DNA of 64,000 nt from Salinivirgaceae bacterium (GCA_017474765.1 JAFVGW010000003.1:62001-126000), one strand, 5' to 3'. Positions 1 through 7,480 are shown, counted from the stretch's first letter. Numbers and translations are program-made. Notes: generated by a model from the letters alone, not told the origin.

Positions 1-212
1 TTTTCCGCAAACTGATGCGCAATAACAACGTGGCCACACTTGAGGAACTTGTTGAGGCGGCCACGGCGCTCGGCGTCAACCTGTACGCCTGCGAGATGGC
101 GATGCACGTTCTGGGGCTCAAACAGTCCGATTTCATTCACGAGGTGAAGGACACACTCGGCGTGGCGTCGTTCCTTGAAATATCCGAAGGCGGACGGACG
201 ATGTTTATTTGA
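1..212 (+). CDS. DsrE/DsrF-like sulfur-relay protein, C-terminal part
   Basis: The frame is open from base 3 to the stop at 210-212, so the gene begins left of the window and only the last 69 residues are seen. The segment YACEMAMHVLGL followed by VASFLEIS matches the C-terminal part of the DsrE/F/H-like family, often annotated as a peroxiredoxin-family protein, where a cysteine sits just before a Met-x-Met-x-x-x-G stretch. Family members bind or pass persulfide sulfur in the cytoplasm. The next gene, 238 bp downstream, encodes a TusA sulfur carrier, a frequent neighbour of DsrE proteins and support for a sulfur-relay role. The visible Cys is the likely sulfur-binding residue, but with the N-terminal half missing the subfamily cannot be fixed. 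Confidence 0.8.
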   Translation, partial: FRKLMRNNNVATLEELVEAATALGVNLYACEMAMHVLGLKQSDFIHEVKDTLGVASFLEISEGGRTMFI

Positions 213-285
213 CAATTGAAAATTGAAAGTGGAAAATTGAAAATTAAAAATGAGCAATGAAGGTAGATGGATATGATTCGGGGTG

Positions 286-309
286 CGCCCTGACGGGCGG
301 AAATTTTTA
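286..309 (+). terminator. Possible weak terminator after the DsrE-like gene
   Basis: CGCCC (286-290) and GGGCG (295-299) can form a 5-bp GC stem with a TGAC loop, followed by an A/T-rich run with several Ts. It lies 73 bp after the upstream stop. The stem is short, so this is tentative. Confidence 0.35.
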
Positions 310-365
310 TAAAATTTTAAAACAAAATTTTGTCAGAATTTCTCGCGAAGCGACACCGCTTTGTA

Positions 366-450
366 GAAAAAATCTGCGTTAATCTGTTAAATCTGTGTTA
401 TCTGCGTTCATTCAAAATTCAAAATCCTAATTCCTAAATCCTAAATAACT
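366..450. repeat. Dispersed ATCTGTG-type intergenic repeat, copy 1
   Basis: This stretch between the DsrE-like gene and tusA repeats the motifs ATCTGTTAAATCTG, ATCTGTGTTATCTG and TCCTAAATCCTAAAT. Near copies occur at 1076-1112, 10959-11003, 23577-23622 (reversed), 26546-26613, 44636-44673 and 57979-58033. It ends at the tusA start codon, so it probably forms the tusA 5' leader. No protein-coding potential is seen. Confidence 0.7.
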
Positions 451-675
451 ATGGCAACACACACATTAGACATTACCAACGAGCATTGCCCGATGACATT
501 TGTCAGGACGAAACTCAAACTGTCGCAGATTGCTGAAGGCGATATTCTTGAAGTGCTGCTCACCGAAGGCGAACCGCTCACCAACGTGCCGCGCACGGCT
601 GTTGAACAAGGCTATAACGTGCTGAGTATCACGCACGTCGAAGGAAATATTCACAAAGTAACCATTCAGAAATAG
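451..675 (+). CDS. tusA: TusA-family sulfur carrier protein
   Basis: A 74-residue cytoplasmic protein with the TusA signature Cys-Pro at residues 13-14 (EHCPMTFVRTK), followed by the short alpha/beta sandwich (GDILEVLLTEGEP ... AVEQGYNVLSI). TusA proteins carry a persulfide on this cysteine and pass it from a cysteine desulfurase to acceptors such as DsrE-type proteins, tRNA thiolation or cofactor enzymes. The length is normal for the family. The stop (673-675) directly abuts the ATG of the JAMM gene, so the two are almost certainly co-transcribed. A SufS-type desulfurase lies 2 kb downstream as an encapsulin cargo and could be the donor. Family assignment is firm; the specific acceptor is unknown. 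Confidence 0.9.
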   Translation: MATHTLDITNEHCPMTFVRTKLKLSQIAEGDILEVLLTEGEPLTNVPRTAVEQGYNVLSITHVEGNIHKVTIQK

Positions 676-1074
676 ATGGAACTGACAATTACCGACGAGG
701 CTTATCAGAGTGTTCTGGCACAGGCGCAAAACGATGCGCCCGTGGAGTCGTGCGGCTACCTGCTTGGTCCTGACCGTCAAACGGTTACGGTGAATTACCC
801 GATGCGCAATATCGACCATTCGGAGGAGCATTTCAGTTTCGACCCGCGCGAACAGTTTGCGGCCGTCAAATACGCGCGGCAGAACGGACTTGTGATTGTC
901 GGCAACTGGCACAGCCACCCTGCGTCGCCGTCGCGGCCGTCGGCCGAGGACATTCGGTTGGCCTTCGACCCGAATATTTTGTATTTCATTCTCTCGCTCG
1001 CTGGCCCGCAGCCTGTTTTCAACGCTTTCGCGATTGCCGACGGCGAGGTGAAGGAAAAGGTGAATTTGAGATAG
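676..1074 (+). CDS. JAMM/MPN+ (M67) metallopeptidase, Mec-like
   Basis: A 132-residue single-domain zinc metallopeptidase. The JAMM motif is intact: Glu24 in VESCGYLLG, then His79-Ser80-His81 with Ser89 and Asp92, giving H-x-H-x7-S-x2-D. Stand-alone bacterial JAMM enzymes of this size (Mec in Mycobacterium) hydrolyse the bond between cysteine and the C-terminus of a ubiquitin-like sulfur carrier (CysO), releasing free cysteine. Gene context supports that role here: it abuts tusA with no gap and lies in a cluster with serine acetyltransferase and a cysteine desulfurase. No CysO/ThiS-like carrier or ThiF-like activator is visible, so they would have to be left of the window or elsewhere. The peptidase call is firm; the substrate is inferred. 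Confidence 0.88.
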   Translation: MELTITDEAYQSVLAQAQNDAPVESCGYLLGPDRQTVTVNYPMRNIDHSEEHFSFDPREQFAAVKYARQNGLVIVGNWHSHPASPSRPSAEDIRLAFDPNILYFILSLAGPQPVFNAFAIADGEVKEKVNLR

Positions 1075-1075
1075 A

Positions 1076-1112
1076 GCGAATCAGAAATCTGTGCTATCTG
1101 CTTCAGAATTAA
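1076..1112. repeat. Dispersed ATCTGTG-type repeat, copy 2 (short)
   Basis: A short divergent copy (AATCTGTGCTATCTGC) lies just after the JAMM stop. It belongs to the same family as the repeat at 366-450. Confidence 0.55.
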
Positions 1113-1132
1113 TGTGTTGTAGATAGCATTTT

Positions 1133-1170
1133 TTATCAAGAATAAACCTATTAAAATGATAGGTTGATAA
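1133..1170 (+). other. Hairpin upstream of the encapsulin gene
   Basis: AACCTAT (1145-1151) pairs with ATAGGTT (1159-1165), and the flanking TTATC (1133-1137) pairs with GATAA (1166-1170) across a bulge. It lies in the 206-bp gap before the shell gene, so shell transcription may be partly uncoupled from tusA/JAMM. It could be an attenuator or a leader structure. No clear T-run follows it and no canonical promoter was found. Confidence 0.4.
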
Positions 1171-1280
1171 GAATTGTAATGGCAAATAAAGTGTGTTTCC
1201 GAATCAGGAAATTGAGAAGAAAAACGAGATTGATAATTATCTAAATAATTTAAAATTAACTTTTTAAAAGCATTAAAACT

Positions 1281-2720
1281 ATGGCAGACAGCAACATTCA
1301 ACGCAGCATTACGACTGCAACGGCTCGCAAACTTGCGAATACTACCAAAACCCCACCGCAAATGGGGTCAATCACACCGCGGCTTCTTCTGAAACTGCTG
1401 CCGTGGACACAGGTTGAGAGCGGCACATACCGCGTCAACCGCACCAAAGTGGAACTGAAAAAGGCCGACCGCATTGCAATTCAGTATTTTGACGGCGTGC
1501 CGAGTTTCACGGCCAAAGATTTGCGACAGATTCCGCTCTTCGCAAGTATCGACCAAGAGATTGTGTCCGACCTTGCGCGCAACTTTGTGCCTGTTGAGGT
1601 GAAACGCGGTAAAAACCTTATCACTCAAGGCAAAGACAAGCAGAAATTCTTCATTGTGGCAAGCGGTCAGGCTGAGGTTATCAGCACGGGTATCCACGGC
1701 GAGGAACTGCGCATTGCCCTGCTTGGCACTGGCGAGTATTTTGGCGAGACCGACCTTTTGAGCGCCGCTAGTTCAACCGTCTCGGTACGCTCACTCACAA
1801 ACTCAACTTTCCTTCAGTTGGAAACGCCTGTGCTTGAGAAACTTATCAAAGAAAAACCGAATTTCCGCGAGCAGTTCAACAACGCTGTCGATGACCACCT
1901 GCGCCTGAAGGCCACAGTCAACGACCACGGTGAGAAGCATATCGACCTTGTCAGCGGCCACGAGGAGGACAACATTATCCCCGAAACATACATTGACTAC
2001 GACGAGACACCGACCGAATACTCGCTCAACACACTGCAGACGGTTGTGCGCGTCCATACTCGCGTAAGTGACTTATACAATGCGCCTTACAATCAGTTGG
2101 AGCAACAACTTCGTCTGTCAATCGAGAGCATTAAGGAGCGTCAGGAGTGGGAACTTATCAACAACAAAACGTTTGGTTTGCTGGCACAGGCTGCGCCTGG
2201 CTACAAAATCAGTACACGCTACGGCGCCCCAACCCCCGACGACCTTGACGAACTTCTGTCGCTTGTTTGGAAAGAGCCCGCATTCTTCATTGCCCACCCG
2301 CGCGCCATTGCCGCCTTCGAGCGTGAATGCACTTGGCGCGGAGTGCCGCCTGTTTCTATCGATTTGTTTGGTACAAAGGTGATTACGTGGCGCGGCGTGC
2401 CCATTGTTCCGTCGGACAAGGTCGAAATCAAAGGCCAGTACCTGACCAGCCGCGGCGTCGGCACCACCGACATTATTCTAGTGCGCACAGGTGAGAAGGA
2501 GCAAGGCGTTGTGGGCCTGCACCAGGCTGGCATTCCAGGCGAGATTGCGCCGTCACTTTCGGCTCGACTGATGGGACTCGACCAATACGGCGTGGCAAGT
2601 TACCTGCTCACAAAATACTTCTCGCTCGCCAGCCTGACCGACGATGCCATTGCTGTGCTCGAGAACGTTGAGGTGGGCTACTATCACGATTACCAACACC
2701 GTAACCAAATCGAAAAATAA
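1281..2720 (+). CDS. Family 2B encapsulin nanocompartment shell protein
   Basis: A 479-residue protein with an HK97-fold encapsulin body split by an inserted cyclic-nucleotide-binding-like (Crp-type) domain. Residues about 1-70 form the N-terminal arm; residues about 75-205 form the inserted beta-roll (LFASIDQEIV ... GEYFGETDLLSAASS); the remainder (ETPTEYSLNTLQTVVRVHTRVSDLYN ... YHDYQHRNQIEK) is the shell P/A-domain part typical of family 2 shells. Many copies would assemble into a protein cage in the cytoplasm. The next gene, starting inside this stop codon, encodes a desulfurase with a long N-terminal extension, as expected for an encapsulated cargo. The roll has FGE but no Arg at the usual phosphate-binding position, so cAMP/cGMP binding is doubtful. 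The start ATG is the first in frame and fits the family. Confidence 0.93.
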   Translation: MADSNIQRSITTATARKLANTTKTPPQMGSITPRLLLKLLPWTQVESGTYRVNRTKVELKKADRIAIQYFDGVPSFTAKDLRQIPLFASIDQEIVSDLARNFVPVEVKRGKNLITQGKDKQKFFIVASGQAEVISTGIHGEELRIALLGTGEYFGETDLLSAASSTVSVRSLTNSTFLQLETPVLEKLIKEKPNFREQFNNAVDDHLRLKATVNDHGEKHIDLVSGHEEDNIIPETYIDYDETPTEYSLNTLQTVVRVHTRVSDLYNAPYNQLEQQLRLSIESIKERQEWELINNKTFGLLAQAAPGYKISTRYGAPTPDDLDELLSLVWKEPAFFIAHPRAIAAFERECTWRGVPPVSIDLFGTKVITWRGVPIVPSDKVEIKGQYLTSRGVGTTDIILVRTGEKEQGVVGLHQAGIPGEIAPSLSARLMGLDQYGVASYLLTKYFSLASLTDDAIAVLENVEVGYYHDYQHRNQIEK

Positions 2721-4324
2721 TGTATGCCAATGAATTAGATAACTTCAGGCCCGACATTCCCGAACTGGGGCAGATTCCGCAGTTCAGGTTCGACGCTGAC
2801 GCACCCGTGCCCGACGCAAGTCCGACATTGGCGCAGCCAGCGCCAGAGGCCGATTTCAGCGCTTTCGCAATGCCGAAGGTTCCGCTCACAGGCGAACTTT
2901 CGGATGCCGATGCGGCGCTGTTCAAGAGCGTGGTCGAAAAATATTTTTCCGAAGACGCGCCCAAGGCCGAACCTGACTTGCAACCGTCTGACAAACAAGA
3001 CGATGTGCAGCCCGACCGTCGGAAATGTATGCTGAAGGACAACGGGTTCGGAATCGGCATTCCCGAAACCGAACTGGTGCGCAACCTGCACTATGAGGAG
3101 GCCGACACCATTGACCAGACTGAGATTCGCAAGCAGTTCCCCATTCTCGACCAGAAGGTGAACGGCAAGGATTTGGTGTGGTTCGACAACGGCGCTTCAA
3201 CACAGAAACCCTTGCGCGTGATTGACGGCCTGAGCCACTTCTACAAGACCGACTACTCGAACATTCACCGTGGCGCACACACTCTTGCCGCCCGTTCAAC
3301 CGACCAGTATGAGGGCGCGCGTGAGAAGGTTGCAAGGTTCATAAACGCACCGTCGGTCGATAACATTGTTTTCGTGCGCGGAACAACCGAGGGTATCAAT
3401 CTTGTGGCGCAGACTTTCGGGCGCAAGTATTTGCTCGAGGGCGACAATGTGATTGTCTCGACACTCGACCACCACGCCAACATTGTGCCGTGGCAGCAGG
3501 TGTGCAAGGAGCGCAAGGCCGAACTTCGCGCCATTCCCACCGACCGCAACGGCGACTTGATTCTGACAGAGTTTGAACGTCTTATAACACCGCGGACTAG
3601 ATTTGTTTCCGTCGGGCACGTCAACAACACCTACGGAACAATCAACAATGTGGCGGCAATCATTAAAATCGCTCATTCTCACAACATTCCCGTGCTGATT
3701 GACGGCGCGCAGTCGGTGGCTCACACCAAAATCGACGTTCAGGATATGGACTGCGATTTCTTTGTCTTTTCGGGCCACAAGATTTACGGCCCGTCGGGCA
3801 TTGGCGTGGTTTACGGCAAAAAAGAGGCGCTGGCAATGCTTCCGCCGTGGCAGGGTGGCGGCAATATGATTAAGGACGTGACCATTGAGCGTACCGAGTT
3901 CAACGAGCCGCCCGCACGCTTCGAGGCTGGTACGCCCAACATTGCCGACGCCATTGGGCTGGGCTATGCGCTCGATTTTGTCAACAGCGTGGGCATTCAC
4001 AACATTGAGCGCCACGAGCACGACCTGACGGAGTACGCGCGGCAGCAGATTGCGCTCGTTCCTGGCGTAACGCTCATTGGCAACCCCAAAAACCGCGTCA
4101 GCGTTGTGTCGTTCGACATTCCTGGCATTCCTGCGCCGCAAGTCGGTCAAATGCTTGACAAAGAAGGTATTGCCGTGCGCGCTGGCCACCATTGCGCCCA
4201 ACCTGCGTTGCGGGCTTTGGGCTACGAGATGTCGGTTCGCCCCACGTTCGCCGTTTACAACACCCGCGAAGAGGTTGACCGTCTGGTGATTGCGCTGCGG
4301 AAAATCGTTGGGGCAAATAATTGA
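2720..4324 (+). CDS. Cysteine desulfurase, encapsulin cargo (SufS-type)
   Basis: A 534-residue PLP enzyme that takes sulfur from cysteine as a persulfide, leaving alanine. Residues about 1-115 are a low-complexity Pro/Asp/Ala-rich extension absent from free SufS, interrupted by a helical patch near residues 57-75 (ELSDADAALFKSVVEKYF). Such extensions act as cargo-loading regions in family 2 encapsulins. The catalytic part starts near residue 133 (IRKQFPIL). PLP-binding Lys354 lies in FSGHKIYGP and the active-site Cys492 in RAGHHCAQPALR, both type II (SufS) signatures. The ATG at 2720 shares its A with the shell TAA (TAATG), so translation is coupled and shell and cargo levels are tied. There is no SufE next to it; TusA upstream could be a sulfur acceptor (inference). 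Confidence 0.93.
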   Translation: MYANELDNFRPDIPELGQIPQFRFDADAPVPDASPTLAQPAPEADFSAFAMPKVPLTGELSDADAALFKSVVEKYFSEDAPKAEPDLQPSDKQDDVQPDRRKCMLKDNGFGIGIPETELVRNLHYEEADTIDQTEIRKQFPILDQKVNGKDLVWFDNGASTQKPLRVIDGLSHFYKTDYSNIHRGAHTLAARSTDQYEGAREKVARFINAPSVDNIVFVRGTTEGINLVAQTFGRKYLLEGDNVIVSTLDHHANIVPWQQVCKERKAELRAIPTDRNGDLILTEFERLITPRTRFVSVGHVNNTYGTINNVAAIIKIAHSHNIPVLIDGAQSVAHTKIDVQDMDCDFFVFSGHKIYGPSGIGVVYGKKEALAMLPPWQGGGNMIKDVTIERTEFNEPPARFEAGTPNIADAIGLGYALDFVNSVGIHNIERHEHDLTEYARQQIALVPGVTLIGNPKNRVSVVSFDIPGIPAPQVGQMLDKEGIAVRAGHHCAQPALRALGYEMSVRPTFAVYNTREEVDRLVIALRKIVGANN

Positions 4325-4338
4325 AAAACAAGAACTTA

Positions 4339-5535
4339 ATGAACTGCATTTTCATTTCACCACATTTTCCGCACACCTATTGGCAGTTTTGTATGCGTTT
4401 GAAGCAGAACGGTGTGAACGTGCTGGCTCTGGCCGACACGCCATACGAGTCGCTGCCCGCGGAACTTAAAGAGGTGCTGACGGAGTATTACCGCGTCGAG
4501 TCGCTCGAAAACTACGACGAGGTTTACCGTGGTGTGGCCTATTTTGCGTTCCGCTACGGGCGAATCGACTGGATTGAGTCGAACAACGAGTACTGGCTGG
4601 CGCAGGACGCAAGGCTGCGGACCGATTTCAACATTGGCACAGGCATAAAATCCGACAAGATTGCAAGTATTAAGGAGAAGTCGGAAATGAAAAAACATTA
4701 CGTCGCAGGCCGTATCCCGACAGCCCGTCAGGCAAAGGCAGCCGACGGTTTTGCCGCCGTCAGCGCTTTCGCGAAAACCACTGGCTACCCGATTATTCTG
4801 AAGCCCGACGTGGGCGTGGGCGCCAATGGCACCTACAAAATCAGCGATGAAGCCGAACTGAAAAACTTCTTTGAAACCGAAAGCAATTATCCGTTTTATG
4901 TGGCCGAAGAGTTTGTCAGCGGCGAAATTTGCTCATACGACGCCATTATCAACTCAAAAGGCGAACCGCTCTTTGAGTCGATGACCGTGTGGCCGCCGTC
5001 GATAATGGACATTGTCAACCGCCAACTCGACCTTTCATACTATGTCGATAAGACAATGCCCGTGGCTTTGCGCAAATTAGGCAGGAAGACAGTGAAGGCT
5101 TTCGGCATTTTCAGCCGTTTTGTGCACCTTGAGTTTTTCCGTCTCGACGCCGACCGCCCTGGTTTGGGCAAAAAAGGCGGATTTGTGGCGCTTGAGGTGA
5201 ATATGCGGCCCGCTGGCGGCTACACACCCGATATGATAAACTACGCGCACTCGACCGATGTTTACAAGATTTGGGCCGATATGGTGGCCTTCGACGAGAA
5301 CCGCACGCCCGAGGCCGACAGTCAGTATTACTGCGCCTTTGCAAGCCGCCGCGACTTCAACCGCTACCGCCACAGCCACGCTGAAATTCTTGAGCGCTAC
5401 GGCGGACGCATTGTAATGTGCGAGCGTATGCCCGAACTGTTCTGGGCGGCAATGGGACAGCAAATGTACACCGCTAAACTTGATACTTTTGCCGACGTGA
5501 AAGAATTTGTCAATTTTGTGCACGAAAAGTTTTAA
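4339..5535 (+). CDS. ATP-grasp domain protein
   Basis: A soluble protein of about 398 residues with an N-terminal Rossmann-like pre-ATP-grasp segment (MNCIFISPHFPHTYWQFC) and an ATP-grasp fold. ATP-grasp landmarks are TGYPIILKPDVGVGANGTYKI (lysine and glycine-rich loop), VAEEFVSGEICSYD, and the Mg-binding tail HLEFF ... LEVNMRPAGGYTPD. ATP-grasp enzymes join a carboxylate to an amine or thiol through an acyl-phosphate. The substrate cannot be read from the sequence. An in-frame TTG at 4321 overlapping the cargo stop is possible; ATG 4339 is preferred because the conserved MN-x-IFISPHFP start follows it. The esterase gene follows after 4 bp, so the two are co-translated neighbours. The gene sits between the cargo and cysE, suggesting a link to cysteine or thiol metabolism, but this is unproven. 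Confidence 0.82.
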   Translation: MNCIFISPHFPHTYWQFCMRLKQNGVNVLALADTPYESLPAELKEVLTEYYRVESLENYDEVYRGVAYFAFRYGRIDWIESNNEYWLAQDARLRTDFNIGTGIKSDKIASIKEKSEMKKHYVAGRIPTARQAKAADGFAAVSAFAKTTGYPIILKPDVGVGANGTYKISDEAELKNFFETESNYPFYVAEEFVSGEICSYDAIINSKGEPLFESMTVWPPSIMDIVNRQLDLSYYVDKTMPVALRKLGRKTVKAFGIFSRFVHLEFFRLDADRPGLGKKGGFVALEVNMRPAGGYTPDMINYAHSTDVYKIWADMVAFDENRTPEADSQYYCAFASRRDFNRYRHSHAEILERYGGRIVMCERMPELFWAAMGQQMYTAKLDTFADVKEFVNFVHEKF

Positions 5536-5539
5536 GCCG

Positions 5540-6295
5540 ATGGAAATCAAATATATAAAGAGATACAGCCACAATCTTGGCCGCGATATGGAATACAAAA
5601 CCTACGGCAGCAGCGGCCGCCCCGTTCTGGTTTTCCCGTCGCAGGACGGTCGGTTCTACGATTATCAGGATTTCGATATGGTGGGCGTTCTGTCGGGATT
5701 TATCGACAGCGGGCGGATTCGCCTGATTTGCGTCGACAGTATCGACCGCGAGACGTGGTCGCAAACGGGCGGCGACTACCACCACCGCATTGACCTTCAC
5801 GAGCGCTGGTACCGCTACATTGTGAACGAACTGATTCCCGAAGTGCGCCACGATGCTGAAACATTCATAGTTACGGGGTGCAGTATGGGCGGATTCCACG
5901 CGGGGAACTTTTTCTTCCGCCGCCCCGATTTGTTCGACACTCTGCTCGCCTTGAGCGGCCTGTACTACGCTGGATATTTCTTCCCGAACTACAACGACAG
6001 CCTGATTTACGAAAACTCACCATACGATTTTCTGCGCTATATGCCTGACAATCATTACTATTGGAATGAATACCGTCGGCGGCGGATAATATTGTGCGTC
6101 GGGCAGGGCGCGTGGGAAGACGACCTTCTGGCAAGCACCCGCCAAATGGACGCCCTGCTGCGCGAGAAAAACGTGCCCGCCTGGGTCGACTACTGGGGCA
6201 CCGACTCGGCTCACGACTGGGCTTGGTGGCGCAAGCAAATCGTCTATTTTATGGACAAAATATTGAACGACTTTCAAATTGAATATGAAATTTGA
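5540..6295 (+). CDS. Alpha/beta-hydrolase fold esterase
   Basis: A cytoplasmic hydrolase of 251 residues with no signal peptide. The nucleophile elbow is GCSMGG with Ser115; the probable catalytic His is His225 in DSAHDWAWW. The pattern YGSSGRPVLVFPSQDGRFYDYQDF near the N-terminus and the overall length match the putative esterase family (esterase D/Ig85-like), which hydrolyses carboxyl- or thio-esters. ATG 5540 is chosen over an upstream in-frame TTG at 5507 inside the ATP-grasp gene, because family similarity starts at MEIKYIKRYSHNLGRDMEYKTYG and ATG lies 4 bp after the previous stop. Tight linkage to the ATP-grasp gene suggests that one makes and the other breaks an ester, amide or thioester product. 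The substrate is unknown. Confidence 0.82.
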   Translation: MEIKYIKRYSHNLGRDMEYKTYGSSGRPVLVFPSQDGRFYDYQDFDMVGVLSGFIDSGRIRLICVDSIDRETWSQTGGDYHHRIDLHERWYRYIVNELIPEVRHDAETFIVTGCSMGGFHAGNFFFRRPDLFDTLLALSGLYYAGYFFPNYNDSLIYENSPYDFLRYMPDNHYYWNEYRRRRIILCVGQGAWEDDLLASTRQMDALLREKNVPAWVDYWGTDSAHDWAWWRKQIVYFMDKILNDFQIEYEI

Positions 6296-6337
6296 CAAAG
6301 CCGCCGTAGTTTCAAACCCAACCTTAAATTATTGGCA

Positions 6338-7225
6338 ATGAATAGAAAAGAAGTATTATCGCGTAATGTTGTATTGCTGTCAAACATATCAGACGAAGAG
6401 AAGAAGATGCGTACAGAGGGAGACCAATTGCCTTCAATCGATTCCGTACGGCATATAATCGAATTGCTGAAACAGATATTTTTCCCTGGATTCTTCGGTT
6501 CGGGCGTTGGCAGCCGCGAGAGCCGTTTTTACCACGTCGGTATCAATATGGAAAAACTGATTGAAGAAATCGAAGAACAGATTTCGTTGAGTTTCAGTTG
6601 TTTCAACGGAGGAAAATCGGACGATGAAGTTGAGCAGATAGCGCTTCAGTTTGTCAACAATCTGCCCGAAATCAAACGGATGCTCTACACCGACATTGAG
6701 GCGATGTTCAAATCGGACCCCGCAGTGACGGCTTACAGCGAGATAATCTTCTGCTACCCCATAATGCAGGCTATGGTTCACTACCGCGTGGCTCACTCAC
6801 TGCTGAAACTCAAAGTGCCCGTTCTGCCGCGTATCATAACCGAAATGGCCCACTCGGCAACAGGTATCGACATTCACCCTGGCGCCGAAATAGGTGAGTA
6901 TTTCTCAATCGACCACGGAACAGGTGTGGTGATAGGCGAGACTTGTATTATTGGCAATCACGTAACTCTATATCAGGGTGTTACGCTTGGCGCGAAGAAA
7001 TTCACCTACAACGATAGCGGTCAACCTGTGAACACCCCGCGCCACCCGATTATTGAGGACAATGTTACCATTTATTCAAATTCTTCGATTCTGGGACGCA
7101 TTACCATTGGCCACGACACCATTGTCGGCGGCAACATTTGGCTCACAGAGAGTGTCAAACCCCACTCGAAGATTGTTCAGCAGCGCGCCGTTTCCGAATC
7201 GTTTTCTGACGGTGCTGGAGTATAA
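6338..7225 (+). CDS. cysE: Serine O-acetyltransferase (EpsC/CysE type)
   Basis: A protein of about 295 residues that acetylates L-serine with acetyl-CoA to O-acetylserine, the committed step of cysteine synthesis. The left-handed beta-helix hexapeptide repeats and catalytic signature are clear: GIDIHPGAEIGEYFSIDHGT, VVIGETCIIGNHVTLYQGVTLGAKK, then HPIIEDNVTIYSNSSILG. The N-terminal helical region is long, as in Bacteroidota EpsC-type enzymes. ATG 6338 is preferred to the in-frame TTG at 6332. The gene closes the + strand sulfur cluster, 42 bp after the esterase, and is followed by a terminator-like hairpin. Its position in the same unit as the encapsulated desulfurase links cysteine supply to the compartment. 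No O-acetylserine sulfhydrylase is in the window. Confidence 0.93.
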   Translation: MNRKEVLSRNVVLLSNISDEEKKMRTEGDQLPSIDSVRHIIELLKQIFFPGFFGSGVGSRESRFYHVGINMEKLIEEIEEQISLSFSCFNGGKSDDEVEQIALQFVNNLPEIKRMLYTDIEAMFKSDPAVTAYSEIIFCYPIMQAMVHYRVAHSLLKLKVPVLPRIITEMAHSATGIDIHPGAEIGEYFSIDHGTGVVIGETCIIGNHVTLYQGVTLGAKKFTYNDSGQPVNTPRHPIIEDNVTIYSNSSILGRITIGHDTIVGGNIWLTESVKPHSKIVQQRAVSESFSDGAGV

Positions 7226-7259
7226 GAGTAACCTAAAAGATTTCTTTTTCATTGAAAAG

Positions 7260-7293
7260 CGGATTTCCCGAATCGTAGGAATCCGTTTTTTTT
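7260..7293 (+). terminator. Terminator after cysE
   Basis: CGGATTTCC (7260-7268) pairs with GGAATCCG (7278-7285) with one bulge, followed by eight Ts. It lies 34 bp after the cysE stop and ends the sulfur cluster. Beyond it (to 7480) is non-coding DNA with the 13-mer GCGAAGCGACACC at 7389-7401, which also occurs at 345-357 before tusA. Confidence 0.7.
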
Positions 7294-7480
7294 GTGCGCA
7301 GAAAGTGATTTCTGCCTGCACTCATTGACGCGCTTATCAGCGAGGAATACAATAAAAATTTTCGGGTATACTGACTTTTAAATTTCTTGCGAAGCGACAC
7401 CTCAAGCCCCATTTCCGCTTGCTGATAAACGTTGTTTAAATTCAGGTATAAATCTGCAAAAATCGGTTTGCCCCTACCCG

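Noticed and set aside
795-1361. Long reverse-strand ORF across the JAMM gene and the shell gene start
   Set aside because: It is a shadow of well-supported + strand genes, has no recognisable domain, and would span a promoter region.
3296-4201. Long reverse ORF of 301 codons inside the desulfurase gene
   Set aside because: It lies wholly opposite the SufS core with its conserved Lys and Cys motifs; composition effects of GC-rich third positions explain it.
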